From Blastocladiella emersonii ATCC 22665 (Eukaryota; Blastocladiomycota; Blastocladiomycetes; Blastocladiales; Blastocladiaceae): a DNA stretch of 64,000 nt. How positions within the stretch are numbered: position 1 is the stretch's first letter; each line of letters starts with the position of its first letter. The stretch covers positions 682,001 to 746,000 of the forward strand of contig JANHCV010000013.1 in assembly GCA_025594325.1 (NCBI GenBank), given 5' to 3'. Below, piece by piece: positions 11,130 to 22,837 of this stretch. The position numbers and the translations under genes are program-made. Below the pieces are notes generated by a model. That model saw nothing but the letters and a program-made list of their open reading frames with translations, did no database searches and had not been told where the DNA came from.

Positions 11130-14100
11130 CCAGGCAAGCATGTTCCACGCGATCACGTGTTTTGGTCAACGCGTCTCTTGCCGCCCATCACCGCGGCGCC
11201 AGGCGGCCAGCCGCGCTGGATCTCGGTCTACGACATCGCGCAGCTGCTCGCCGACCTCGAGGACACTGCCGACCACGCGTCCGACATGTCGTTCAATAAC
11301 AAAGGAACGAGTGTCACGGATTGACCGTGGTGAATGTATTCGTCGTTCGACACGCTTCCCATACTCGCGACCGGTACCCGTCGTGCGCCGGCTGGAACTT
11401 GATCGTCTTGGGCTTCTGCGACCCGAGGCGGATGAATGGTGGGCCGACTGCGACGCGAGCGACGGACAGCTTAGCCTGAGTTGCGCGTGGCCGACCGAGG
11501 CGACAGCTTGGCGAGCTGTTGTGCCCGCCATGACCTTGACGCCGACGGCACGCGTACGCTTGATCTTGTTGAAGACGACGCGACGGACCGCCGAGCGAGG
11601 GCAAGCTAGGAGCGGCTCGAACATGCCACGGATCACGGCCATGGCCGACTTGGTGCCGCACGACGTGAAGCCGCCGCGGCCCGGACAGGTGTTGAGCTCG
11701 TCGTCATGAACTCGACGAGAGTGCACGCACGCGCGGATGAGAATGTCGATGACGATGATCTACACGCGCGGCAAGCGAGGATTTCGAGGTGAGCACGCGG
11801 AACAGCGCGAGTGGTGGAACCAGTCAAGAGTCGCGGGCACCGATGTCGCGCCGTACCTGCTGCTCCTGCTGCTCGCGATGCCTCGCGCTTGGGCTTGAAC
11901 ATAGGTGCCACCTGGTGCAGAGCGGGCGGCGCATTCCCGACAGCTCGTGCAAACATTGAATGGGGTGGGCGACCACCACCGCCGAACGCCTTGAGGGTCA
12001 ATGGGCCGTTGCACGGGCACGTACTCTTGCGCCGCCACGCGGTTCGCCGCCCTTCGTTAGCCCCCTCCGCACGGCCGAGCTCCCTTTCGCCTGACCGCGC
12101 CATACAGCGGGCCCGCTGCACCATGCATTCGCGGCGAACGAGCGCATGGAGGGGGAGGTGGGGGCGGTGCTTACGGCGGGGGGACGGGAAATCGTTTCCC
12201 TGCAGCAAAGAAGGGCGTGCCGAGGGAGGGGCGCTAGGGCCGGGCGGGTACTCCGGCTCTGCACCAGGGCGTCTATCTCCAAGCATGTTACAGCGCCATG
12301 CGGCGTACCTGCGAGAACGAGTGACTGAGCGACGCGCTGGCCATGGTGGCCGCCGCGATGGCCTCGATGCCAATGAGGAGGAGGACGCCGAATACGAGCC
12401 GTTGCTGACGCGAGTCGTCGAGTGCCGCCGATCCCTCTACAGCCGGCGCGCAAGTGAGTTGAGTGGGCGGTGGATCCCGGGTGTTCTGGCCATGGCCATG
12501 ACCATGACCATGAGCGTACCCTTGTTGATAGTGCCGTCGTCGCCGATGAACCAGACCCGCCGAACCCGAACTCGAATAGTGCGTGCGTCGAGATCGCGAA
12601 CTGCGGCGCTCGGCGCGACACGTCGAGAGCCTCGCGAGCGAGCGACGCACGATCTCGGCCTGCTCCAGCAGCTTTTACAGCCCTTGTTGAGCCACTTGAA
12701 CCGCGCCGCGAGACGAGGAAAAGTAATCTGCACGAGCACGAGAGTAGGTTTTCGGATCGCAACGCGGCCAGCTCCGGAACGCGGTACCTTTGCGTGTCGC
12801 GAGGTCGGCCAGATTCGAGTACCAGTACCCGACGCGCGCACGGCGAGCACCCGGCCTAGTCCAGCGGCGCTGCCGCCGACGCGGGTGCGCTGCTGCGTGC
12901 TCGCTGCGTCCATCGCGTTCCGCGCCACGACCATCCACATGACACGCGCGAGGAACGCGACGGAATATAGTGCGGGTTCCACTGGCCTGCCGAGCTTCCG
13001 TATCGCTCTCGCCGTCAAAACTAGGTGTCGCCCCTCGGGCGTGTCAGGTGGACGGCCGCGGCGCCGCGCGACCTGACGCGGCGAGCAGCAGCAGCTGGCT
13101 GGCGCGGATGATGATGATTATGATCTCGAGAATCTACACGGATCAGTGAGTGTAAGTTGCCTTGCCTGATCGCGACGACATGAGCGAGTCGGGAGAAACG
13201 TACCTTGCTGCCGTGGCCTAGTACTCGACCGTGGCCGCGTGTCCCTGGCCGAGAAGTCGACCGACCGTGAACTGTTTTGATTGCTTGCCGGCCGCTGCCG
13301 TGCCCCATCTCGCGGTGCTGGACGTCGCCACCCACGTCGTCACACACCCGCCGTGCCGCGGCCAGTCGTTCGACGAATTGACGCCATGATATAGCTCGCC
13401 GACCTTCCAGCACGTGCCAGGAGGGCATTGTGTACTTTGACGGCGTGTCGAGGCGGCAGGTCGAGCGACTGTGGCCGCGGATCCCGCACCACGATATGGC
13501 TGCACGACGACGACGATTCGAGCGAGCGAGCGAGCTTGAGCTGAGCAGGTGTCGCGCCGAGGCTTGCAGAACCTACTAGGTTGAGCAGCTGAGCGTCAGT
13601 TTCCAGGTCATGGAATGTTCGGACGACGTAGTACCTTGATGCGCAATCACGGCAGCCCAGCACTTGTCGAAGGTCGGCTCGCCGACTCGAGAGCTGCCGC
13701 GACCACCCGCTGGACACGCGGGAGCCGCTATGGTCATCGAGTATAGCATGAATAACCCATTTCCACCACCTGCCAAGCAGTGGGTACCGAGGGTTACGCT
13801 CCCATCGTGCGTGTCAAGCGAATGGCCGCCGCGCGGGCCCCGCAGCACGACGCGGACGTGGATGCGCGCCGGCCACGACCACGACCACGGCCGGCCGCCG
13901 CTCGCCGGGTGATGGCGCCGAGCTGGCGCGCGCGGAGAAGCTGGATACACAGATCAGCATGTGACATTCGTCCAATTACGGCAGCACTGAGCAACACGAG
14001 AGGAGGAGTACCTCGAAGAGTGACTAGCCAGGACGGCGGCCATGAACGACACGCGACAGGAACTTGATAATGACGCGCGCAGAGAAATCTCACCGGGTCA

Positions 14101-14846
14101 GCTGAGATGCAATCGAAATGATCGTCAAGTCCGATCAGCGCGCGTCCTTGACGAGCTTGAGCAGCCCGATGATGGACATGGTGAAGTTGCGCGACAGCTT
14201 GCCGTGGTGGATACCGAGGTACAGCGAGCGACAAAAGCCTGGCCTCGATGGCCAGGGTGGATGATGGTCGTCAAACACCAGCCCGACCCGCCTAAACGAC
14301 GACGGGGATCATGAGGTTAGAGGCGATGAGCGCCACGTCCAGTTGATGCAGTCGTACCCGGTGCGCGAGTGCACTGCCGACCTTGACGTCGACTGGATCA
14401 GGTCGAACCGCACGAGCTTGATCTCGGAGAGCAGTCGAGCACTCGGCAGAATCGCGTGGATCTACACTCGCAGAGGATCTACACACACAATACGTGAGCC
14501 GCGAGTCGACCACGTCGCTGCTTCATGAGTCAAAGGTACCTTGGCGTGATGCGCCGATGGGCCGGCCGGATCCGGTCCACCACCCAGCACAGCGTGAGCT
14601 CGACCAGCTCGTGCGACATGTCGGCGGCGCCCAGCCGCTAAGGCACGTTCTGGTAGATCTTGCAGGTCCGAGTCGGAGCTCGCGCGTCACGCCCTCGACG
14701 TTGTCGACGAGCGTGTCGAGGAACGGGATCATGACGAGGAATAGGACGTTGAGGAAGCTGAGGATCGGGTCGGCGCGAGATACGAGGGCAGCTGGATCAC
14801 GAACTGAAATACTCGTACGCGACTGTAAATGCAGACCATCCGACCG
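11130..14846 (-). pseudogene. Decayed multi-exon gene, divergent relative of the 32.5/48.6 kb repeat
   Basis: Nothing here forms a continuous gene, but minus-strand coding scraps alternate with GTGTAG-like acceptors and AGGTAC-like donors. Examples are SLYLGIHHGKLSRNFTMSII near 14220 and a hydrophobic segment with FLNVLFLVMIPFLDTLVDNV near 14720, suggesting a membrane protein. The stretch at about 11840-12310 is a diverged copy, in the same orientation, of 49285-49740. Frames are broken repeatedly, so I call it a pseudogene of unknown family. A plus-strand scrap near 11210 (RWISVYDIAQLLADLEDTAD) may be another piece of it or an unrelated fragment. It separates the first LRR/F-box pair from the second. 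Confidence 0.4.
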
Positions 14847-15490
14847 CACCTCGAGGTTTGCGCAAGATTCCAGCCCTCGAGATTCAAACTCTCATTGCTG
14901 ATTCGATCCCGCCCAGCCTTGTCGTTTTCAACTTTGCGCAAGAATGGCAAGATGGCTCCATGGTCATGGCAGGCCTCTTCGGCCCACGCTTGCCTCGAAC
15001 GCTTCGCGAACTCTCGTTTGTGGGATCTTCAATGGGCACTGTGGGGATCCGCATCTTCGCCAAGTTCATGCCGCCTCATCTCACAATGCTCAACTTGGAT
15101 CAAGCTGATCTGACAGACGAGGCTGTGCATGCGCTTGGCCCTGTCTTGCCGCAGACACTCAAGGAGCTGTACATGCACTCGAACCCGCTTACCGACGAGG
15201 GAGCCGAACTGCTTGCCACGTACCTTCCCGACAATCTTGACGGGATCTACTTTGACGACCTGGACACGACTGAAGTCGGTGAGGCTTTTCTTCGCGCCAA
15301 GGTTAAGCCTGGAGGGCGGTTCGGCGGGGGAAAACGTGTCAATATTGATCTTGAGCTTGAATTATATGTTGCTATTCACGAAAATCTCGTCGCTCGACCT
15401 GAAATGAGACTTGATGGGCGGTTGTTTGGAATGCGAGCGCGTCGCGATCACAGAATGGCTGGCCACTCGCACGCCACCAACCTTGCATAG
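14847..15490 (+). pseudogene. 3' fragment of an LRR gene
   Basis: From about 14847 the sequence matches the last 150 codons of the LRR gene at 5855-7831: LEIQTLIADSIPP corresponds to LEIQALVADSIPP, and both share the ending EGAELLATYLPDNLDGIYF. Upstream of the junction the sequence belongs to the decayed gene, so the N-terminal domain and most LRRs are missing. Past the normal C-terminus (KPGGRFGG) the frame runs about 50 codons further to an unrelated stop. Its position before an F-box-like gene mirrors the first LRR/F-box pair. Confidence 0.8.
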
Positions 15491-15806
15491 GATGCTTAAG
15501 GGTTTGAGAGCTAAAGTGACGGCAAGCGAACTCATGCAAAATCGTGTCACGTCACGAACAGCAGGAGCACATCATCCCATGGACCAAGTATTGCGCGGCA
15601 GCGACACGGAAGTCCGTCGCTTCACCGCTCCTTAAACATGTCCCTGTCTGTTTTTCTTCCAAAGATGGATGAACGGCCCAAGCGAGAGCACTCTCCCAAG
15701 AAACGAGCCACGCGATGCGCCACAGCACGTGCGCTCGTGACCAGTCGCTCTCACACTTGACGGTCATGCGCGCCAGCCTCGCTCCTCCACCTTGCTCCGC
15801 ACCACC
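15491..15806. other. Spacer upstream of the split F-box-like gene
   Basis: No gene seen. TGCGCCAC occurs at 15716-15723, about 85 bases before the next ATG, comparable to its position before three other family genes. Confidence 0.35.
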
Positions 15807-17091
15807 ATGCAAACCGATAAAGCGACTCCATGCAATGGGGATTCGAGTTCGGACTCGCTCCATCTTGCTGATTTGCCGGCCGAACTCGTTGGTCATCTCC
15901 TGCGCCTGGCGGTGCCTCGAACCGCCATCCCGCTCGCGACGGGTGGCTTTGCCGAGATTGCGGCTGAATCCGACACCCAGTGGGTCTGGCGGTGCACCTG
16001 CATGCTCCGGCCTGATCTATGCGGCTGGGGCGAGCTACATTTGTGCGACGAGGACGATTGCCCCTGCGGCGAGCACAGCTACGGCGGACCCATCGACCTG
16101 CGCGAGGCAATGCCGTTGACGCCGTACCTTTGTCACCTTGCTTGCCACGAGCGGACTGATGCGTGGTTTCGCGAAACGGAGCGGGTCTGCTGGTATACTT
16201 CGGAGGAAGGAGACGTGTTTGACGAGCAGACCGTTACCTGCCTTGTTGCGCTCTTCTCGGACAAGACTCTTCCCGCTCTTTCACCCGATGCCCTTGCTGA
16301 ATGGGCAACCAACGTTGACTTGACCTTCGAGGAGAACGGGTACTTTGATCCAGCAGAGCACGCAATCACGCCTCGCTTTTTCGTTCTGCGCCAGCTCGCC
16401 ATGGTGTTTCCGGCTCAGGGCCGGATCGAGTCGCTCACGCTCGTACTGGACGCGCTCGCACGCCAGCCCTCCGCATCGCATGACCTGTCTCTCAGTTCGT
16501 GGTCATCCTTGGACATTGACTGGCGATCCCGCAACCAGGTCAACCGGCTGTTCTGGGATACGAATTGGAGTCACGACATCAGGTCGTTCAAAGACCGACT
16601 CAGCCCTCGCTTCTTCTGCTACCTTGCGCTCGTCGCGCTCAAGTGGTGGCGGCCCGAGGTCCTCGAACTTCTTAAACGACCCGAGTACGGGGTCCGTCGC
16701 GACATGTTCGCCCGCTTCCCTATCCACCCCATTGTCGAGCGTTCGTGCGATCCCTCGCTACCCGCCGATCTTATCGTTGCGACGCTTGCCTGGTTTGCGG
16801 GCGATAACGGGGAACACCTCGACCGCGAGGCAGCACCATCGCTTGCAGCCAGTCTTGTCTTCCACGCCAATTCAAACTGCACTGCCCAAGTCATCCGCCG
16901 GTTTGGTGCCCACTCGGACGTGCCGTATTACCACAATTATTACAGTAAAAGACTCGCAGCGGCACTGTTGGACGGGGACGAGGGCGCCTTGGAAGGGATT
17001 CTTGCGACGGGCAGGGTCGGCGACCACTTGACGACCTTGACCGAGCTGATTCACTTTGGTTTGTTGGATTACGGCCAGCTAGCGCGACTTA

Positions 17092-17127
17092 GGGCCCGTT
17101 TGGTTCCGGGGTGAATCAGGTGGATCA
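17092..17127 (+). repeat. Left terminal inverted repeat of the Harbinger element
   Basis: GGGCCCGTTTGGTTC, a short spacer, then AATCAGGTGGATCA. Its complement forms the right end; the spacer differs in length between ends (shorter on the right). A further GTTCATC...GGATGA motif about 110 bases in also occurs at the other end. Confidence 0.9.
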
Positions 17128-17225
17128 ATCGATTTTACACGGTCCGGTGTTCACCCAGCTGAAACGTGGCATTTTCACCCCGTCGCGTTCATCGCGGCGT
17201 TTGGGTCGACCCCCGGATGAGCTGA

Positions 17226-17690
17226 ATGGAACCCTCGTCGCTGAATTGCCCGTCTGCTCGCCCCCGAAACCTTCAGGCTGTGCTTCCCGGCCTATATAAA
17301 CGCTGTTTTCCTTCGTGGGGCGGCTCGACCACCACCGGCGAGTACTCGCACCTCGAGCAGGACGGCAAGGAGTCTGGTGACGTGGAAGGTGTCGATGGTC
17401 AAGACGACGCGGCCCCCGCCAGCAAGCGCAGCCGCACTTCGGACAGCAGCTCGCGTCGCCTCTCGGACTCGGAATTCCTCATGGGCATCAAGGAGGTGTT
17501 CCAGAGCGTCGCGACCGCCGACTCTAAGCCCGTCCTGACCGCCGCACTTGAATGGGTCCAGGACGCGTACAACGACAATGAAGAGTACCAGATCGACGTC
17601 GCCACCCGCCTGACCGAGGATCAAGCGCTTCGCGTCATGGCCGTGTCCGAATCGAAGCGCAAGCGCATCCTCGAGATTTTCATTCAGTAG
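17226..17690 (+). pseudogene. C-terminal part of the transposon's Myb/SANT-like partner protein
   Basis: The frame ends with EYQIDVATRLTEDQALRVMA and a Lys/Arg-rich helical tail before a TAG at 17688-17690. The acidic/Ser-rich linker followed by a helical C-terminus resembles the second protein of fungal Harbinger elements, whose N-terminal Myb/SANT domain binds the terminal repeats. Here only about 130 bases separate the element end from this frame, so that N-terminal domain is absent. A TATATAAA word lies at 17294-17301, just upstream of the recognisable coding part. Assignment rests on location and general form, so it is moderate. Confidence 0.5.
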
Positions 17691-18003
17691 CTCACTCGCA
17701 CATGTCCCCCTCCCCTCGCGTTGCTTCCTGGCCTTGTTCTCGCCCATTTGTGTCCAATACATCTGGCTTTGTGTCCATCGTATCTTCAATCGTTACCCTT
17801 GGCTCGAAAATGACGCGACTCGTTGAGAAACGCGTGGTTCGCAAAGTGTCTCACACGTCACGTGATTGATCGACGCGTCTCCACCGATGCATTCTGACCT
17901 CAGCGACGCGTCAAATCATCTAGAATCGCTTATATAACATTATAGTACTTGAAAAATCAGTATATTACAGCATGCATGCGGGTACAACAATTATTTCGCG
18001 CCT

Positions 18004-19321
18004 TCAAAGACGGGTCCCACGAGCGGCCATGACGCGCCTGTACTCGGTCCAAAGAACATTTGCGATGCGGTTCCGAAGCGAGATACCGCGCTGACGAGCT
18101 CCGTCCAGCGAGGCCTCGAGGACAGCGGCCTCGTCGTCCTCCTCGTTCTCGTCGTTCAGGGGCTCGCGCCCACGCACACGCGCCTCACGCGCCGCGTCCC
18201 GCGCGCGCCGGAGCTCCGTCTCGGCGTCGCGAAAGAAGGCGTCGCCGCCTTGGTTCCACTTGTTGATCATGTTGTGCAGCGTGCAGAGCGCGTACACAAG
18301 CTTGACTTGAGTCTTGATTGGGTAGGCCGCGCCAATCGAGAGGACGCGGAACCGCTTCTTGAGCACGCCAAAGATACGCTCAACAGAGTTGCGGAGCGAC
18401 GCGTGACGCAGATTGAAAAGCTCCTCGCGGTTCTTAACTCTACGTACGTTGATGAAGCGGATGAGATGGCGCCAACGTGATGGTCATGGCAGTGAGAACG
18501 TACCCATCCTTGCCGCGGGCAAACTCGCGAAGATGATAGCGGGTGCCGCGGAAGGGCACGATGATGGACGTGCGGTTTGCGTAGCCGCCGTCGGCGAGGT
18601 AGAAGCGGCCGGCGGGGATCTTGAACCCACGGGCGAAGGCGTCCGAGAGCACGCGCGAGTCATGCGCCTTGCCCTCCCACCCTGCGAGAACGTAGGTGAA
18701 GTTCAAGTCAAAGTCGCAGGCAGCGAGGACATTTGAGTATATGGTCCCCTTGCGGTTTCGGAACGAGTCGTGAAGCTTAGTGGGCACAACAAACGGGATG
18801 TGCGTTCCGTCAAGCGCGCCGACCGCGTTCTGGAACGGAGCGTATTTCGGGTCGTGGGCGATGCGCTCATGCACGGGCGTAGAATCGGACGGCTGGACAA
18901 TGAACTCGGGCATCAGGCGGTACAGAGCGTCGAGCACTTGCTTCAGAACCCTGGACGCGGTCTCGCCAGAGATTTGGAACCGCTCCCTGAGGTTGCGGTT
19001 GGTGCTGCCCTCGCCGGCCATGACAAGAAAAACCATGAAGCGCGCCTCGACGGACAGCTCGCGGCCGTCGGCGAGAAGGCCACGGTCGCGGAACAGGCGG
19101 CAGATGGCCTTGAAGGTCTCGCGGGGCATACGGGCGATTTCCGAAAAACGCGTTTCGCTGTTGCACGTCAGCAGCTCTTGAACCCACGACTCGCCAGAAA
19201 GCGTGGACGTGCGGATAGGCTCCCACGAGCGGCGCTCGTTGCGCGCAGCGAGACGTCGCAGGAGAGCGAGGGCGGCTGTGAGCATTAGGCCGCGCAGCTT
19301 GCGGTTGTATCCCTTGTCCAT
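18004..19321 (-). CDS. PIF/Harbinger DDE transposase
   Basis: Exons 19321-18504 and 18439-18004, joined across a 64-bp GT-AG intron with matching phase, give 417 residues. The N-terminal third contains a helical region (SVEARFMVFLVMAGEGSTNR) that resembles the helix-turn-helix of HARBI1-like proteins. The catalytic acidic residues are Asp in ALDGTHIPF, Asp in YLADGGYANRT and Glu in NSVERIFGVLKKRF, the last encoded just after the intron. The length is normal for the superfamily and no stop or frameshift is visible, so it may be active. It excises and reinserts the element in the nucleus, normally with the Myb-like partner. A variable acidic tail follows the catalytic domain. Confidence 0.93.
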
Positions 19322-19414
19322 GTTGTTTGAGGGCTCGAGAACACGATGCGTGAGGTTAGGTGTTGATTCGTTGCAATAAGTGCGGCTGCAAAGAGGTGGG
19401 AAAGATTTTATTGC

Positions 19415-19433
19415 GGGGGGGGGGGGGGGGGGG
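19415..19433 (+). repeat. 19-base poly-G tract
   Basis: Uninterrupted run of G inside the transposon, between the transposase start and the right terminal repeat. Its true length is uncertain because such runs are prone to sequencing error. Confidence 0.9.
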
Positions 19434-19510
19434 CGTTCATCCAGCGGGGCGTTTGGTTCGCACGGCCGCTGAGATGAACGGGGGTGAGGTGAAACGTGGC
19501 AACTTTTTCA

Positions 19511-19542
19511 GCTGATCCACCTGATCTGAACCAAACGGGCCC
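19511..19542 (-). repeat. Right terminal inverted repeat of the Harbinger element
   Basis: Reads GGGCCCGTTTGGTTC then ATCAGGTGGATCA on the minus strand. A TIR-like GGGCGTTTGGTTC also occurs about 100 bases inside, in the opposite orientation, so the last 100 bases could fold back on themselves. Confidence 0.9.
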
Positions 19543-20863
19543 TTATACTCATCGCGATTCGGACCAAGGAAACGGACCCCGATCTTCCGGTCTGTGCGCT
19601 CTCTCCAAAGGCTCGTGGTCGAGTCCTTCAAATGGGTATGTCATTACCTTGCCTCGTTGTGATCATGGACGTAGACTGACATGATGCCTCACCCCAGCCT
19701 TGCACTTTGCGTTGGGCGTAATCAACCACCGCGACGAGCACGACAACCCGCTTCCGCCTCAGCTTACTTCAACCGATACCGTTGCGCTTGTGCGCGAGGT
19801 CACGGCGATCCTGACCACGGCGATGAAATGGGGTGCTGACATGGCGCCGCTCCTGCATCAGCCGATTATCATTGCGCTCACCGCCGCGGGAGCTCTGTTC
19901 GACGTCATTGCGTTCCTCGATTTTCACGGTCGCGCACACCTCATGTTCCAGTCACACGGCCTTTACCCGTGTGCTCCTGCCCATCGATTCCAGGAGAGTC
20001 TTGCCCTTGGCACGACTCCCGCACTAGTATCCCTTTTGTGCAATCCTCGCACTGCCGCCGACACGATTGCTCAGCTGTCACAGTTGCAGAGCGAGCGCGG
20101 CAATCTCCAGGTGGCCCAGTGGTTCTTTTACTTGTTGTTGATTCCAGAGTCTCGCGGAGCGACTGACTACTGGACCATGGACGAGTACCTCAACTCGCTT
20201 CCGCTCAAAGTCTTTTCGAGAGACGTGCTAGACGCTGGAGCTGCACGCGCGACCTCGAATGCTGCGGTTACTGAAGCGACGACTTGTGGGCGTTCTCGCT
20301 CGGATCGCCTTGGGGCTCGACCTGCCGACCTTCCCGATGCGGCTTGGCTACCGTGGCAGTATGCAGTCCATACGGTTCTCACCAAAGTCCCTGGCTTTCA
20401 TCTGTTACGTGGATCGATTCCTGCGCCCGCGCGCGAACCTCTCTTCTCACACGACGCACTGCACCTCGCCGACGAGCTGCGCCGCGCCGAACGCACTAGC
20501 GGCACCCGCGGACCAGGGTCTGACTTGGCGTGGATCATCGAGCAACTACACGCCGCGGCTCCGTGCCTGCTCATCAACGAGTACATTCGCGTTAGCGTGA
20601 CGAGCCCGCGGTGCGTGTGGCGAATGCTTCCGTCACGTTCGCTTGATGGAATTCGATCGCCTACGTGGGTCCTCGCGGCAGTGTGCGTGGCGCTTGACAG
20701 CGCTCGGGGCAACGAGGTGGCTCCATGCGAGCACGTCGCCGAGATCTTCGCGGCGGCCACCGTGACCACGGCATCCGTTGAGTTCCTTGAGTCTGTCCGC
20801 GATGCGTGCAAATCACGCGGATTAAACGTAGCGCAAGTGGTGCCCGGTTGCACGAGATCATAA

Positions 20864-21879
20864 TACACTGTTTTTTACCGCGATCACTTACAGGGGCTTT
20901 CAAAACACGAGGCTCGAACGCGTTGCGCCACTCACGGGATCGGTAAGCGAGGCTTTTCGGTCGTGACGCAGCCGACGTCGCTCCGCTTCCGCTCTCCCAG
21001 CACGGCTCAGTTTCTGTCCGGATGCCAGCGCCATTTAGATGCATTATGCTTGACGGATGCCTTGCTGATGATTTATGACTGTGAAAGCGACTCCCGACGG
21101 TCACATTGCCGAACCCCGCGGGCCAACTTTAATGAGCTGCACCGCGGCTGAGACCCGCTTCTTCAAAGGCAAATGATGCCTGCTTTGAGCTTCAAGCGCT
21201 GTGTCAATGATGCGCTTTGCAAGTTCAGTCCATGCACGACGGGACGTACAGCTGGTTGTGGCCGCCAGCACAAACACAAAGCCGCGTTCGCACCACAACG
21301 CTCGAGTCGCCGCGCAGCCACGTCCACGCTCGACGATCTGGTGAGCAAGATCATTATAATTTCGCACACAACACTTCCTGTCCGCGGGCCGAGCCCATGC
21401 GCGCCTCGAGGCTTACAGACGCGCGGTTGCGAACGGTACGCCGACAGGCGCGGTTCCATCATAGTCTGAGTTCATTCTTGTCGCTAACACGGCCATAGTG
21501 TCCCTCAAGTGATTGTCTCGCGCTCACATGCGGCTTTGATTCTCCAGCAAACACGTTGACGCCACAAATCATTCTTGCGCCCTCTACACATGGTCCTAAT
21601 GCGCTCATCGGGCTTGCACGAGCTCTTTACTGGGTGGTAGCTTGGCAGCCCGCCAAGCGGATTGGGTCTCGCCAACCTTCCCGTACCGCGCTGCTGGGCC
21701 GCACTCGCGCGAGTTCCGTGAAAAGACCGCGCCGCTCGCGCGGCTGTGGCCCTCGATGCAATAAGCGCACAGCGCTGATGTTTGGAGGCTGCGTGAGGCT
21801 CAAGCACATCGGCTGTCACGCTCGCGGGTCGGTGTGACTGAAACTCGAGAGCATAAATCAAGTAATTTTTTGGCTTATC
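20864..21879. other. Spacer with no clear gene
   Basis: No supported gene. GCGTTGCGCCAC occurs at 20920-20931. A minus-strand frame at 21101-21367 has protein-like helical composition and could be a decayed second exon of the neighbouring F-box-like pseudogene, but I could not align it. Confidence 0.3.
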
Positions 21880-22720
21880 CGCTTAGCCTACACAGCTGAT
21901 GGGGCAAGTCGCAGCAACTCAGCGACGTACACAGCTGTAAAGCCCGTAAGAAAGGCGAGCTGAATGACCTTGAGGTTCGTGAAAACCAAGTCAAGCGCTC
22001 CATCAGGATATGGCGTAGCGAGGCACTGCGGGGACGTTGAACACGGGAAACCGGCAGTTGATTGCGGCAAGGAATCCAAGGTAAATCAAAGGAGTTGTGG
22101 CTCATCAGCCGGCTGGGTCCACTGCAGCCGGGTCTCAAACAGCGTAGGGCACTGGCTAGCGAAGGTGCTGAGACGCGTATCGAGGTGCGGAATGCAAGTG
22201 GCCTTGATCGCACATGCCGCAACAAGAAGGAGAGCTACGATGGGATGCTGGAATAGTCAAACGAGGTACTGAGAGCTCGCGCACTTGATCAAGTCGTACA
22301 GATATTCTGCGATGCAATCTGGCTCCTGGCAACAGTCCAAGTGGTGGCGCAAGGCACGGGTTTCAATGTAGTCGGTAAAGACTAGAGGGTGCTCGTCGAA
22401 AGGCTTCGGGGGACGCAAGCAGAGTTGGGGTCGCGCGAAATGCGGGCTGTTGCAGCTGGAGTCAGGGCGAGGGTGAAGCTTGTCTGGCAACGCCCGAGAA
22501 CGCGTGCTCTCCTCAGGCGCAAAGTTGACAAAGGCTCTGAATCATGAAAGAAGAGCAGGCGCAAGTATTCTCAACTGTCGAGTCCGGGAAGTGCGACGCG
22601 GCGAGGGCAGCGGATCGCGGGCGGGCCAGCTTGAGGGCGGCGACGGCAAACTTGGCTGGAAGGTCTGGAAAGCATAAATCCAGCATGCTGATGTTCCGCC
22701 GAATGGTTTGCATGGAGTCT
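21880..22720 (-). pseudogene. Relic of an F-box-like family II gene
   Basis: Scraps in several frames match the family II gene at 26198-28421. Near 22700 is NISMLDLCFPDLPAKFAVAA, corresponding to VNMPNLCFADLPAELVFAVL; near 22230, HPIVALLLVAACAI corresponds to QPIIAILLVTVCAV, followed by CPTLFETRLQW. Frameshifts and stops separate the pieces, so no product is expected. It lies head-to-head with the family I gene that starts at 22838. Confidence 0.7.
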
Positions 22721-22837
22721 TACATGGAACTGGCGAAAGTGTGGGCGGTGCTGGCGGGCGGCGAGGAAGGAGAACGGACGCCACTTCGGCGGTTTCCACG
22801 CTTCAGCTCTCGCTCCCCCCTTCCCTCTCCGCACCCT

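Larger units (their letters stand above)
17092..19542. mobile_element. PIF/Harbinger DNA transposon, 2,451 bp
   Basis: The termini are inverted: 17092 begins GGGCCCGTTTGGTTC and 19542 ends with its exact complement. A second shared block, ATCAGGTGGATCA, follows in both ends. The flanks are TTA at 17089-17091 and TTA at 19543-19545, the three-base duplication typical of PIF/Harbinger. Inside are a DDE transposase on the minus strand and, on the plus strand, the tail of what is probably the Myb-like partner protein this superfamily needs for transposition. Termini and duplication are perfect and the host frame is otherwise intact, so insertion was probably recent. A 19-base G run lies at 19415-19433. 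The partner gene appears 5'-truncated, so the copy may depend on other copies. Confidence 0.93.
15807..20863 (+). pseudogene. F-box-like family I gene split by a Harbinger transposon
   Basis: Coding segments are 15807-17091, 19546-19635 and 19698-20863. The transposon occupies 17092-19542. If the element and one TTA copy are ignored, the frame continues exactly into LILIAIRTKE, which matches LLIAIRANNG at the same place in the paralogue at 22838, and the phase-1 intron at 19636-19697 matches the intron position of both paralogues. The gene would encode 846 residues: DLPAELVGHLLRLA (F-box-like helices), a segment with DTQWVWRC, DLCGW and several Cys, repeat-like helices, and the conserved APWQY...WIIEQL block. 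As it stands it stops 8 codons inside the element (TGA at 17112), giving about 435 residues. Because the rest is intact, the insertion looks recent and excision could revert it. Confidence 0.85.

Noticed and set aside
19415-19433. Poly-G run as a telomeric or assembly-gap signal
   Set aside because: It lies inside a well-bounded transposon with continuous sequence on both sides; a homopolymer is the simplest reading.
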